From an uncultured Oscillospiraceae bacterium (GTDB lineage: Bacteria > Bacillota > Clostridia > Oscillospirales > Oscillospiraceae), in the NCBI GenBank assembly GCA_949841465.1, contig CATKZW010000007.1, forward strand, positions 21,991-85,990: 64,000 nucleotides of DNA, in the 5' to 3' direction. This document shows, piece by piece, positions 7,426 to 15,372 of the stretch; the first letter of the stretch is position 1, and every line of letters begins with the position of its first letter. The notes beneath the pieces were generated by a model. That model did no database searches. It was given only the letters and a program-made list of their open reading frames with translations, and was not told the origin of the DNA. The position numbers and the translations under genes were made by a program.

Positions 7426-8667
7426 TTACTTTTTCCAGCGCTTCAGCAGGGGGAAGAACTGGTGCATCTGGGCCTTAGCCTGCTCGGCAGTCATGCCGGG
7501 ATTGGCCTGGACCATCATGGGGGTGCAGAAGTCGATCATCTCCTCCATGGTCATCTCCCCCACGAACTTCCCATCCTTGTAGCAGTAGGAGCAGTAGTCG
7601 GCGTTGGGGGAGCCGTCCGCCTCGGTGCCCAGCTCCACGCCGGGGGTAAGAGGCATCCCGCAGGACTGGCAGAATTTCATGTCTTTGTAGTTTTCCATAG
7701 TTGGAACCTCCTTTGTTTTGGATGATCCCATGGTAACATCCTGAACCGGACAAGGTATGTCAGGTTTCTCAGAGTGAGCCCGAAAAATTTCCTGGCCCAA
7801 TGCGGCCAGCCTCCGGCGGAGCGTATCGGGCGAAAGCACCTCCACCCCCGCGCCAAAGCTGAGCAGGTAGCCGTACAGCCACTGGTCCTCGGGAAACACC
7901 GTCTCCACCAGCAGGGAGCCGTCCTCCTGCCGGGCCACACAGCTCTGGTCAAACTCGTCGTACACCCGGTAGGCCATGCAGGAGGCAAAGCGGAGCTTCA
8001 CCTCCACCCGGAACAGAGGTGGGATATCGCCGGAGTAGTCAATGCCCGGCGGGGTCAGGCGGCGGTGGAACACCTCCCCGGCGAAGGCGGGGGACAGGAT
8101 GCGGGACAGGCGGAAGGTGCGGTAGTCCTCCCGCTCCAAATCGAAGGCTTGCAGATACCACCCCTGGCCTTTGAACACCAGCCGGGCGGGGAGCACCTTC
8201 CGCGCCCGGCTGGAGCCGTAGGAGCTGGCGTAGTCGAAGGCCAGGACCTGCCGCTCCAGCACGGCTTGTTTCAGGAGCTGGAACTTCTCGTTGTCCGCGT
8301 CCCCCGCCCCCCAGCGGGAGAGATTGACCTGCAGCCAGTCCTCCTGCCCCCGGCGGAACAGGGCGGACAGCTTGGTCAGCGCCTGCTCCCCCTCCTGGTT
8401 GGGGAGGCTTTGGAGGGCTGTGAGCAGCTGCTGCTGTTCCTGGTCGGTGAACGCGGCACGGTCCAGGACGTAGCCGTCCAGCAGGGCCACGCCGCCCCCA
8501 GCCCCCTGGGTGGTGTACACCGGCACCCCGGCGGCGGACAGGGCGTCCACGTCCCGCAGCACCGTGCGGGTGGAGACCTCCAGCCGTTCGGCCAGCTCCC
8601 CGGCAGTCATGCGGCCCTTCTCCAGCAAAAGGTACACCATCTGGAATTGCCGGGCGACGATGGACAT
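7426..8667 (-). CDS. WYL-domain regulator fused in frame to a zinc-ribbon protein
   Basis: A 413-residue protein in two parts. Residues 1-60 are a DeoR/YafY-like helix-turn-helix (GELAERLEVSTRTVLRDVDALSAAGVPVY). Residues about 135-310 are a WYL ligand-sensing region (RKVLPARLVFKGQGWYLQAFD, TFRLSRI). The last 90 residues are a small zinc ribbon with two Cys pairs (FCQSCG and YCSYC) of the type usually encoded as a separate protein. Just before the zinc ribbon, AAAGGAGG and an ATG at 7698 make a strong internal start, so a free 90-residue zinc-ribbon protein is likely also made. ATG at 8667 was chosen because GGGGG lies seven bases upstream. Regulated genes are unknown. Confidence 0.85.
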   Translation of the reverse strand: MSIVARQFQMVYLLLEKGRMTAGELAERLEVSTRTVLRDVDALSAAGVPVYTTQGAGGGVALLDGYVLDRAAFTDQEQQQLLTALQSLPNQEGEQALTKLSALFRRGQEDWLQVNLSRWGAGDADNEKFQLLKQAVLERQVLAFDYASSYGSSRARKVLPARLVFKGQGWYLQAFDLEREDYRTFRLSRILSPAFAGEVFHRRLTPPGIDYSGDIPPLFRVEVKLRFASCMAYRVYDEFDQSCVARQEDGSLLVETVFPEDQWLYGYLLSFGAGVEVLSPDTLRRRLAALGQEIFRAHSEKPDIPCPVQDVTMGSSKTKEVPTMENYKDMKFCQSCGMPLTPGVELGTEADGSPNADYCSYCYKDGKFVGEMTMEEMIDFCTPMMVQANPGMTAEQAKAQMHQFFPLLKRWKK

Positions 8668-8868
8668 GGTCAAGCCCCCTCTCTTTTCTTTATTGTACCA
8701 TAGACGGGAAAAAAGGGAAAGGTCCTTCCATATCCTTCTTTTTCTTAAAAGACGCCGAAGGATTTTCAGACCGCTGACAGGAAGGGCCGATTGATATCAG
8801 CAGCCGTGACCCTCAATCCAGATTCAGCACATGGGCCCTGCTGCAATCGCAAAAAGCGCCGCCCCCTC
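8668..8868. other. divergent intergenic region between the WYL gene and blaI
   Basis: No gene was seen. On the minus strand TACAAT near 8690-8695 with a weak -35 could serve the WYL regulator. The segment from 8736 (TTCTTTTTCTT followed by AAAAGA) resembles the dispersed T-rich hairpin motif found after several genes in this window. Confidence 0.4.
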
Positions 8869-8897
8869 TTGACAAGCTGGTTTATATGTTGTAAACT
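8869..8897 (+). promoter_or_regulatory. sigma-A promoter and probable BlaI-type operator
   Basis: TTGACA (8869-8874) and TAAACT (8892-8897) are 17 bases apart. The inverted repeat GTTTA (8880-8884) / TAAAC (8892-8896) covers the spacer and -10, the usual place for the autoregulatory BlaI operator. Confidence 0.75.
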
Positions 8898-8948
8898 AAA
8901 GCCAGGCTACAAGCAGTAAACCAACATCAGCCCGAGGAGGGACCGCGT

Positions 8949-9317
8949 ATGACGCAATACACACAATACAAGCTGGGCGAGGTGGAGTCCGCCTTCGCCG
9001 CCCTGATCTGGGACAACGAGCCGCTCCCATCCAGCCGCCTGGTGGAGCTGTGCGCCGAAAAGCTGGACTGGAAAAAGTCCACCACCTACACCGTCCTGCG
9101 CCGCCTGTGCCAGAAGGGCATCTTCCAAAACCAAAACGGGGTGGTGAGCTCCCTCATCGGCCGGGAGGAGTTCGCCGCCCGCCAGAGCCGGGAGTTCGTG
9201 GATCAGGCCTTTGACGGCTCCCTTCCCAAATTCCTGGCCGCCTTCGCCAGCCGCAAAAAGCTGAGCGCCGAGGAGATTGAGCAGCTCCAGCGGCTCATCG
9301 ACGAGAACAGGGGGTGA
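8949..9317 (+). CDS. BlaI/MecI-family transcriptional repressor
   Basis: A 122-residue winged-helix repressor. The N-terminal half contains the BlaI signature LSSRLVELCAEKLDWKKSTTYTVLRRLCQKG-like region (read from residue 27), and the C-terminal half has the dimerisation helix with LPKFLAAFASRKKLSAEEIEQL. The family binds promoter dyads and is cleaved when the partner M56 metallopeptidase senses its signal. GAGGAGG precedes the ATG. It is followed after 4 bases by the M56 gene, the standard blaI-blaR1 order. No beta-lactamase or penicillin-binding protein gene is adjacent, so the signal need not be a beta-lactam. Confidence 0.92.
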   Translation: MTQYTQYKLGEVESAFAALIWDNEPLPSSRLVELCAEKLDWKKSTTYTVLRRLCQKGIFQNQNGVVSSLIGREEFAARQSREFVDQAFDGSLPKFLAAFASRKKLSAEEIEQLQRLIDENRG

Positions 9318-9321
9318 GGGC

Positions 9322-11421
9322 GTGGAAAAGCTGTTCCTCACCGTTCTGGGCATGAGCGGGACCGCGGCGGTGGTCATTTTGCTGGTGCTGCTGGCCCGGC
9401 TGGCCCTGCGGAGAGCGCCCAAGGTGTTCTCCTACGCCCTGTGGGCGGTGGTGCTGTTCCGGCTGCTGTGCCCCTTCACCATCCCCAGCACGTTCAGCCT
9501 GCTCCCCGCGGTGCAGACCTCCCCCGCCGGCGCGGAGCTGACCCGGGTCACGGTCTACACCGGCATTGCGGCGGTGAACATCCCGGTAAATGATTATCTG
9601 TCCGAGCACCCCTACCCTGTGGAATTCACGCAGTCTGAGCGGAAAGGGGACCCCTGCGCCCAGTACCTGGAGGGCATCGGCCGCATGGTGGGGACCGCCG
9701 CCCCGGACTGGGTCTTCATCGCCTGCCGGGTGTGGCTGGCGGGAGCCGTCCTTCTGCTGGGGTACGGCGCGGTCTCCCTGCTGATTCTCCGGCGGCGGCT
9801 CGTCGGGTCCGTCCCGCTGGCCGGGGAGAAGCACGTCCGGCTGGCCGACCATATCCCCTCCCCCTTTGTGCTGGGGCTGTTTCGGCCCCGCATCTACCTA
9901 CCCTCCGACCTGCCCGAGGAGGAGCGGGACTATATCCTCCTCCACGAGCGCACCCACATCCGCCGGGGGGACCACGTCTTCCGGGCGCTGGCCTGGCTGG
10001 CGCTGGCGGTCCACTGGTTCAACCCGCTGGTGTGGCTGGCCTTCCACCTGGCGGGGAAGGACATGGAGATGTCCTGCGACGAGGCGGTGCTGCGCAAAAT
10101 GGGCCGGGACGTCCGAGCGGACTACTCCTCCTCCCTGCTGCGGCTGTCCACGGGGAGGCGTCTCCCGGCGGGCCCCCTGGCCTTCGGCGGCGGCGACCCC
10201 CAGAGCCGCATCAAGAACGTGCTCCGCTACAAAAAGCCCGCCCTGTGGGTGATAGCGGCAGCGCTGATCCTGGTGCTGTGCGCGGGAGCGGCGCTGGCCA
10301 CCAACCCCGGCGTCGTGCTCGGCTCCCCCGAGCCGGCCCCCATCGAATTTCACGAGCCCGGTCTGGCGGAGACGTGGCTGGACACCGGATTCCCGGACAG
10401 CGTCGAACCATTCTCCCCCACCGCCGACCTGACCTTTACCATGGACGAGTCGGACCCATCCGGCCCGGTGGTCCGCATTGACGGCGCCGTGAGCGGCGTG
10501 AAGCTGACGCGGGGAGCCTTCTGGTACCCCGAGCAGGCGGTGTGGGGCGAGCATCCTATGGGGGAGCTGTCCATGATAGTTCCCGCCTTCACCGACGAGA
10601 TTGCAGGACACGTTTTCGCATGGTGGACGGATGAGACCCACACGTCGGTCACCGTGTCCACCAAGATGTCGGCCCTGCTCAGCAGTCTGTTTAATGTGGG
10701 CTGGTGGGAGTTCACCGTAGACCTGTCAAACGGCGGCACGGTGACCGAGATGACCGCCCATCCCCTCCGCGATGTGCCGGGTCAGCCGGATCGCTTGACC
10801 GGCGAGACGCGGATGTACCCCGCGTCCATCACGGACGCGGAAGCGGTGCAGGCCGCCCTCGTTGCCGCCAAGCTGATGACTGCGGCGGAGGACTACTACA
10901 ACAACGCGCGGCCCTCTGTTGCGGAGCCGCTGCCAATTCAGCAGGTTTTGTCCTACCACTGCCCTGACGACGGCAACCGGCTCATCGTGGACGGGCTGGG
11001 TGCTTACGTGGAATGGGACAATGTGCGCCACGGGGAAGGAACACCAGAGAATGCGGTAGGTATCCTCAATTTCGCCGGGGACCCCGCCTTTTTCTGCCCC
11101 AGTCTGGCGGGCACGGCGGTGGAGGGCAATGCCGGATGGATGGATCGGGACGGAACCGTCCTGTATACCCATTTCACCGTCAAGGTCAACCGCGCCGCCG
11201 GCGGAACCCTTTCCGGCTTCACAATGGAGTTCATTGCGGACTTGAGCCGCGGCACAGCCACCCAGCGGGCTTTTCTGTCCGATGAGGAGGGCGAAACCCT
11301 GGAGCTCACCGACCAGGAGATGGCCGACATGGCCCGGGTCCTGGCCCAGGTTCTGGATGGGGCGGAGGCGTATTTCTATGACGCCGCCGCAAACGGGCCG
11401 ACCAATATGCCGGTTTCTTAA
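9322..11421 (+). CDS. M56-family membrane metallopeptidase, BlaR1/MecR1-like sensor
   Basis: A 699-residue sensor protease starting at GTG 9322, behind AGGGGGTGAGGG and 4 bases after blaI. N-terminal hydrophobic segments (about 8-30, 35-55, 130-155) are followed by the zinc motif HERTH at residues 208-212 on the cytoplasmic side, then HWFNPLVWLAFHLAGKDMEMSCDEAVL, typical of M56 enzymes. A further membrane segment (about 310-332) leads to an outside region of about 360 residues. That region is not a penicillin-binding domain: no SxxK/KTG pair was seen, and it shows repeated beta-rich segments. It is thus probably a sensor for another wall or membrane signal that cuts the BlaI partner. Confidence 0.88.
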   Translation: MEKLFLTVLGMSGTAAVVILLVLLARLALRRAPKVFSYALWAVVLFRLLCPFTIPSTFSLLPAVQTSPAGAELTRVTVYTGIAAVNIPVNDYLSEHPYPVEFTQSERKGDPCAQYLEGIGRMVGTAAPDWVFIACRVWLAGAVLLLGYGAVSLLILRRRLVGSVPLAGEKHVRLADHIPSPFVLGLFRPRIYLPSDLPEEERDYILLHERTHIRRGDHVFRALAWLALAVHWFNPLVWLAFHLAGKDMEMSCDEAVLRKMGRDVRADYSSSLLRLSTGRRLPAGPLAFGGGDPQSRIKNVLRYKKPALWVIAAALILVLCAGAALATNPGVVLGSPEPAPIEFHEPGLAETWLDTGFPDSVEPFSPTADLTFTMDESDPSGPVVRIDGAVSGVKLTRGAFWYPEQAVWGEHPMGELSMIVPAFTDEIAGHVFAWWTDETHTSVTVSTKMSALLSSLFNVGWWEFTVDLSNGGTVTEMTAHPLRDVPGQPDRLTGETRMYPASITDAEAVQAALVAAKLMTAAEDYYNNARPSVAEPLPIQQVLSYHCPDDGNRLIVDGLGAYVEWDNVRHGEGTPENAVGILNFAGDPAFFCPSLAGTAVEGNAGWMDRDGTVLYTHFTVKVNRAAGGTLSGFTMEFIADLSRGTATQRAFLSDEEGETLELTDQEMADMARVLAQVLDGAEAYFYDAAANGPTNMPVS

Positions 11422-11424
11422 CGC

Positions 11425-11465
11425 AAAACAGCTTCTCCGCCCAATCCGGGCGGGGAAGCTGTTTT
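11425..11465. terminator. bidirectional terminator between the M56 gene and thyX
   Basis: AAAACAGCTTC plus CCGCCC pairs with GGGCGG plus GAAGCTGTTTT, an 18-bp stem with A- and T-runs on its two sides, between convergent genes. Confidence 0.85.
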
Positions 11466-11502
11466 GATATACGTTCCAATGGCGCGGGCGCTTTCCCTTG
11501 CC

Positions 11503-12141
11503 CTACGCCCGGTCCCCCGTGTCCGCGATGCCGTCGAAGACCACGGGCACCGCCTCCTGGAAGGCCCTGAGCATGGGCAGGGCGATCTCCCGCATCTGAG
11601 GATGGGCGGGGGCCGCCGCCCGGAGCTTGAAGAAGTGCCGCCACTCCCGCAGATCCATGGTGGCCACCAGCTCCGTTTTCAGGCTGTTGGGCAGCACCGT
11701 CCGGGCCTCCTGGGCCGTGGCCCCCAGCTCCAGCAGGGACAGGTACGCCCGCTCCGCCGCGGCCATGGCCTCCTCCCAAACCCGGAACTTCTCCGGCTCG
11801 TCGTTCCAGAAAAACGGTCGGATGAAGGTCACCTCGTTCTGGAACTTGTCCAGGGAGTAGTTGCAGTACCGGGTGCTCTCCTGGCTGTAGCTGGCGATGC
11901 GGTGGCGGACAATCTCGTGGCTGACCCCCCGGTCGCACACAATCCGCACCGACAGCTTTTCGTGCTCCAGCACCGATTCATGGCCGTTTTCCAGAATCCG
12001 GCGGACAAATCCGGCAGCGGAATCCGGGGTGATTTTCGCCTCGCTCTTGTAGCACACGCGGCCGGCCAGCTCAATTTTTTGCAGCAGGGCCGTCCCGTCC
12101 ACGCGGTCCAGCAGTTCAAAGGAAGGGGGGATGATGTTCAT
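11503..12141 (-). CDS. thyX: flavin-dependent thymidylate synthase ThyX
   Basis: A 212-residue protein making dTMP from dUMP with FAD/NADPH and methylenetetrahydrofolate. The ThyX signature RHRIASYSQESTRY begins at residue 79 (family pattern RHRxxSxNxxSxRY; here Gln replaces the usual Asn). HESVLEHEKLS upstream and LPNSLKTELVATMDLREWRHFFKLR downstream fit the FAD and dUMP sites. ATG at 12141 has AGAGGTG upstream and is preferred to an in-frame GTG three codons earlier. It stands between a shared terminator and niaR on the same strand. It gives a folate-sparing route to dTMP in place of ThyA. Confidence 0.96.
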   Translation of the reverse strand: MNIIPPSFELLDRVDGTALLQKIELAGRVCYKSEAKITPDSAAGFVRRILENGHESVLEHEKLSVRIVCDRGVSHEIVRHRIASYSQESTRYCNYSLDKFQNEVTFIRPFFWNDEPEKFRVWEEAMAAAERAYLSLLELGATAQEARTVLPNSLKTELVATMDLREWRHFFKLRAAAPAHPQMREIALPMLRAFQEAVPVVFDGIADTGDRA

Positions 12142-12195
12142 GTCAGGCACCTCTTTTGTTGGATTGATGTTTTTATGCCAGCCCCTGTAGGCGCG

Positions 12196-12705
12196 TTACC
12201 GGGCCAGGAAACCCGCCCGCTCCAGCTCCGCCGTCACCCGATCCAGGGTCTCCTGATCGGGGCAGCGCAGGGTGTGCAGATGGATGCCGCCGGTCAGCGC
12301 GGACAGGGGCCGGGCGGCGTTTTCCTCAACTTTACGTATAAACTCTCTCACATCATACCGGGAGGAGAGCTCCAGCGGCCCGGTGAGCTGGCCGTACACC
12401 GGGTGCTCCACGATGACGTTTTCCACCGTGCAGCCCTGGTCCACCATCAGCGTCAGCTCCCGCTCCATGTCCTCCGAGCTGTGGAGGCAGGCCACCGCGC
12501 CCACAACGCCCTCACGGGGGCGCTCCAGCACGTACCCCCTTGGGGTGGCGGTGACCGCCTCCCCGCCCGCCCGGAGCAGGGCCACGTCCCCCACGATAAT
12601 CTGACGGCTCACCGACAGCTTCTGGGCCAGCAGGGTGGCGGACAGGGGCCGGTCGGCGGCCCTCAGGTATTCCAAAATGCGCTGGCGGCGCTCCAGGGTG
12701 TTCAT
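12196..12705 (-). CDS. niaR: NiaR-type transcriptional repressor (HTH plus 3H domain)
   Basis: A 169-residue protein. Residues 1-60 form an HTH_11-type DNA-binding domain (RQRILEYLRAADRPLSATLL, then SVSRQIIVGDVALLRAGG). Residues 65-169 are a 3H domain with its conserved histidines at 75 (ACLHSSEDM), 101 (VEHPVYGQL) and 142/144 (GGIHLHTL), which bind metal and nicotinate. NiaR (YrxA) represses niacin uptake and NAD synthesis genes in Firmicutes. ATG 12705 has AAAGGAG upstream. Its promoter carries a GTGTCTTGACA element that recurs at the PTS-like transporter near 50.1 kb. Confidence 0.92.
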   Translation of the reverse strand: MNTLERRQRILEYLRAADRPLSATLLAQKLSVSRQIIVGDVALLRAGGEAVTATPRGYVLERPREGVVGAVACLHSSEDMERELTLMVDQGCTVENVIVEHPVYGQLTGPLELSSRYDVREFIRKVEENAARPLSALTGGIHLHTLRCPDQETLDRVTAELERAGFLAR

Positions 12706-12733
12706 GGGAAAGGCTCCTTTCGGCGGTGTGGAT

Positions 12734-12776
12734 CTGTGTCTTGACAAAGTATAACACAGACCAACCCCCTTGACAA
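12734..12776 (-). promoter_or_regulatory. niaR promoter with a likely autoregulatory operator
   Basis: On the minus strand TTGTCA (12771-12776) and TATACT (12748-12753) are 17 bases apart. Just downstream of the -10 lies GTGTCTTGACA (12736-12746), and CTGTGT/ACACAG form a wider inverted repeat at 12734-12759. A repressor here would block initiation. Confidence 0.65.
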
Positions 12777-12804
12777 GTCCGGCCCCGCGGACACGGGGCC
12801 GGAC
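12777..12804 (-). terminator. hairpin after the gene at 12808-13578
   Basis: GTCCGGCCCCG (12777-12787) pairs perfectly with CGGGGCCGGAC (12794-12804) around a 6-base loop, 4 bases after the stop codon. The T-rich tail (TTGTCA) is short and also forms the niaR -35. Confidence 0.6.
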
Positions 12805-12807
12805 TTG

Positions 12808-13578
12808 TTACGTCCCAGGCCCGAAAATCTCCTCCAAATGATCCTCCACCTCCGGCTGGGGCAGCAGGGCGGCGGCGATTCCCAGCCGGTTGGCCGTCTC
12901 CAGCTTCTCCCGGATGGACCTGGGGGTGTCGAACAGCACAAAATGGGCCTGGGGGCCCTTCATGTAGGTGTAGTAGTGGGCGCACAGCCCCCGGTCGAAA
13001 AACACCGCGGGCTCCAGCCGCTCCAGCTGGCCCTCCAGCTGCTCCCGGCCCAGCGGCTCCCCCCGGCCCCGGGCGGGGAGAAGAAAGTCCTCCCGCACCC
13101 ACTCCACCGCCAGGGCGGTCCGCCCCGCGCCGTACCGCTCCGCCGCCTCCCGCAGGCGGCGCTCCAGGGTGCCGTGGCTCAGCGCAGAGGGCACCAGCAC
13201 CCGGGCCTGGGGCGCGTGGGCGGCGTAGCATTCGGGCACGTACAGCGTCCAGCTCTGGGCGGCGCAGTTGCGGTCCAGAATCTCCACCAGCTTGCCCAGG
13301 CAGCCCACCGGCATCCCCTCAAAGTCGCATACGATCCCCCGGAAGGACCTCCGGCGGCACTCGCCCAGAATCTGGCGGCAGCAGCCCACCGGGTCCCCCG
13401 CCCCGTCAAACCCGGCGCAGTCCACCTGCATCAGCCCGCCCCGCAGCCCCTGAGGCAGACGGATGCCCAGCAGCTTGGGGCCCGGCCCAACCCGGTAGGC
13501 CATGTGGGCCGGGGTGAGGCCGTAGCTGCGCCCCCCGGTCTCCCGGCCGGCGGGCAGGGCCAATAACAGTTCTTTCAT
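12808..13578 (-). CDS. hypothetical protein, possible TIM-barrel (GH18-like)
   Basis: A 256-residue protein without signal peptide. The order of segments resembles a divergent glycoside hydrolase 18 barrel: FRGIVCDFEGMP near residue 80 (strand ending in acidic residues), AALAVEW-like strand (TALAVEWVREDFLLP), FDRGLCAHYYTYMKGP, and at the end FDTPRSIREKLETANRLGIAAALL, similar to the last barrel strand and helix of such domains. The DxxDxDxE motif of active chitinases is not present. It is monocistronic with its own hairpin. Function is unknown and the fold assignment is tentative. Confidence 0.6.
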   Translation of the reverse strand: MKELLLALPAGRETGGRSYGLTPAHMAYRVGPGPKLLGIRLPQGLRGGLMQVDCAGFDGAGDPVGCCRQILGECRRRSFRGIVCDFEGMPVGCLGKLVEILDRNCAAQSWTLYVPECYAAHAPQARVLVPSALSHGTLERRLREAAERYGAGRTALAVEWVREDFLLPARGRGEPLGREQLEGQLERLEPAVFFDRGLCAHYYTYMKGPQAHFVLFDTPRSIREKLETANRLGIAAALLPQPEVEDHLEEIFGPGT

Positions 13579-13677
13579 GGGTGTTCCCCCTTGCTAACGG
13601 CAGAATTTCGTGATACTATATCAATCAGTGTTGTATCATAAATCTATGCTCGTCCCGAGCGGAATAGAAGGTGGACT

Positions 13678-14181
13678 ATGGCATGGTTCCGGGCCCGCTT
13701 TGTGGCCCATGATATCTACGAGCTCACCGGCGCGGCCCTGGAGCGCCGAGGCTTCAAGCTGCTGCTGGCGGACCTGGACAACACCCTGGTCCCCTACGGC
13801 GTGCCCCTGCCGGACGACAAATTGAAGGCGTGGCGGGACGATTTGGCCGCCCACGGGGTGACGCTGTTCGTGCTGTCCAACAACCGGCACGAGAACCGTC
13901 CCCGCGTCTTTGCCGAGGGGCTGGGCGTGCCCTACATCGGCCACGCGGGCAAGCCCAAAACGCCCTCCTTTTACAAGGCCATGGAACGCATGGGCGTGAC
14001 CCGGGCGCAGACCGCCATCGTGGGCGACCAGGTGTTTACCGACGTGTTGGGCGGCAACCGGGCGGGGGTGTCCGCCATCCTGGTGGAGCCCATCCGGCTG
14101 GCGGGCAACCCGGGGCGGTATCTGCGGTACGCCGTGGAGATTCCCTTCCGGCTGCTGTCCGGGAAAGGAGAAAGACTATGA
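13678..14181 (+). CDS. yqeG: YqeG-family HAD phosphatase
   Basis: A 167-residue HAD IIIA-type phosphatase. Motif I is DLDNTLVP (residues 32-39; nucleophile Asp and acid/base Asp), motif II is VLSNN, the lysine is in HAGKPKT, and motif IV is VGDQVFTDVLGGNRAGV. YqeG proteins in Firmicutes usually sit near aroE and ribosome-assembly genes; the homologous yeast enzyme dephosphorylates phosphatidylglycerol phosphate. The substrate here is not established. AGAAGGTGG precedes the ATG. Its stop overlaps the next gene in an ATGA junction, so both are made together. Confidence 0.9.
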   Translation: MAWFRARFVAHDIYELTGAALERRGFKLLLADLDNTLVPYGVPLPDDKLKAWRDDLAAHGVTLFVLSNNRHENRPRVFAEGLGVPYIGHAGKPKTPSFYKAMERMGVTRAQTAIVGDQVFTDVLGGNRAGVSAILVEPIRLAGNPGRYLRYAVEIPFRLLSGKGERL

Positions 14182-15050
14182 GCGCCATCTTCGGCCCCGC
14201 GGGCAACGCGGAGAGCTTCCCCTATAAGTCCTCGGCCGACGCGCCCAGGTGGCTGAGGGAAATCGGCCTGGACTGCTACGAGTACCAGTGCGGCAAGGGG
14301 GTCCACGTGGGGGAGGACACCGCCCGCAAGGTGGGCCTTGCCGCCGCGGAGCACGGAATCACCCTGTCCCTCCACGCGCCCTACTTCATCAACCTGGCAA
14401 ACCCGGACCCAGAGGCTTTGCAGAAGACCATCAGCTACATCACCGGAGCCTGCCTGGTGGCGGACTGGATGGGGGCCGGGCGGGTGGTCATACACTCTGG
14501 GGCGCTGATGAAGCGCACCCGCCGGGAGGCCCAGGACATCGCCCTGCGCTCCCTAAAAGAGGTCATCGCCGCCTGCGACGGGGCGGGCTTCGGCCACATC
14601 ACCCTGTGCCCGGAGACCATGGGCAAAATCAACCAGCTGGGCGATTTGGACGAGGTGCTGGAGCTGTGCACCGTGGACGAACGCCTTCTCCCCTGCGTGG
14701 ACTTCGGCCACCTGTACGCCCGCTCCCTGGGCGCGGACGACGGCGCGGAGGCCATGGAGCGGATGCTGGACCGGATGGAGCAGGTGCTGGGCCCGGAGCG
14801 GGCCGGCCGTTTCCACAGCCACTTTTCCCACATTGAGTTCACCCCCAAGGGCGGCGAAAAGTGCCATCGCACCTTTGCCGACGACGGGGGCTACGGCCCG
14901 GACTGGACGCCGCTGGCCGCGGCGGTGGCCCGCCGGGGGTGGAGCCCCGCCTTCATCTGCGAGAGCGCGGGCACCCAGGCGGAGGACGCGCTGACCATGA
15001 AAAAAATTTACCAGGATTTTGAGGTAAAGTTCGGGCAAAAAGTGAGATAG
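14178..15050 (+). CDS. deoxyribonuclease IV / AP endonuclease 2-family protein
   Basis: A 290-residue xylose-isomerase-like TIM barrel of the AP endonuclease family 2. The metal-ligand pattern is visible: LSLHAPYFINLANPD (His), VVIHSGAL (His), TLCPETMGK (Glu), PCVDFGHLYAR (Asp and His), FHSHFSHIEFTPKGG (His) and a late FICES (Glu). These match the three-zinc site of endonuclease IV, which cuts DNA at abasic sites. It is translationally coupled to yqeG. Some paralogues of this type are uncharacterised, so base-excision repair is likely but not certain. Confidence 0.82.
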   Translation: MSAIFGPAGNAESFPYKSSADAPRWLREIGLDCYEYQCGKGVHVGEDTARKVGLAAAEHGITLSLHAPYFINLANPDPEALQKTISYITGACLVADWMGAGRVVIHSGALMKRTRREAQDIALRSLKEVIAACDGAGFGHITLCPETMGKINQLGDLDEVLELCTVDERLLPCVDFGHLYARSLGADDGAEAMERMLDRMEQVLGPERAGRFHSHFSHIEFTPKGGEKCHRTFADDGGYGPDWTPLAAAVARRGWSPAFICESAGTQAEDALTMKKIYQDFEVKFGQKVR

Positions 15051-15061
15051 GGAGGGATATC

Positions 15062-15304
15062 ATGCTGCCAATCGCGTTATATGGGATCCAGGTTTCGTCC
15101 AAGGCGTTCCTGGTGCTGGCCGCGCTGCTGGTGATCGCGGGGCTGTACATCATCATCAACCCCAAGGCGTTCCTGCGCTGGGGCCGACGCGGGAACTATT
15201 CCGGTAAGGAGCCGGAAAAGTCGGCGGTGCTGGCCGCCCGGCTGGTGGGCGCGGCGGTCATCGCCATGGCCGTCATCGCCTACATCGGCACCAATCAATC
15301 ATAA
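15062..15304 (+). CDS. small two-helix membrane protein
   Basis: An 80-residue protein with two membrane helices (about residues 13-33 and 56-76) around a basic loop (NPKAFLRWGRRGNYSGKEPEKS). The motif NPxxxxRWxxxxxYxGxEPE recalls small uncharacterised membrane families in Gram-positive bacteria. GGAGGG precedes ATG 15062. It follows the endonuclease gene by 11 bases and is probably in the same transcript. Function is unknown. Confidence 0.75.
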   Translation: MLPIALYGIQVSSKAFLVLAALLVIAGLYIIINPKAFLRWGRRGNYSGKEPEKSAVLAARLVGAAVIAMAVIAYIGTNQS

Positions 15305-15372
15305 TTGCGCCCTGATTCCCCCCTTTCAGGCGGGGATATCAAAAAAATCATAAATAATTGGAGATGGTTTCA

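Noticed and set aside
9322..11421. Methicillin or beta-lactam resistance locus
   Set aside because: Only the regulator pair is present; no mecA, PBP or beta-lactamase gene and no penicillin-binding motif in the sensor were seen.
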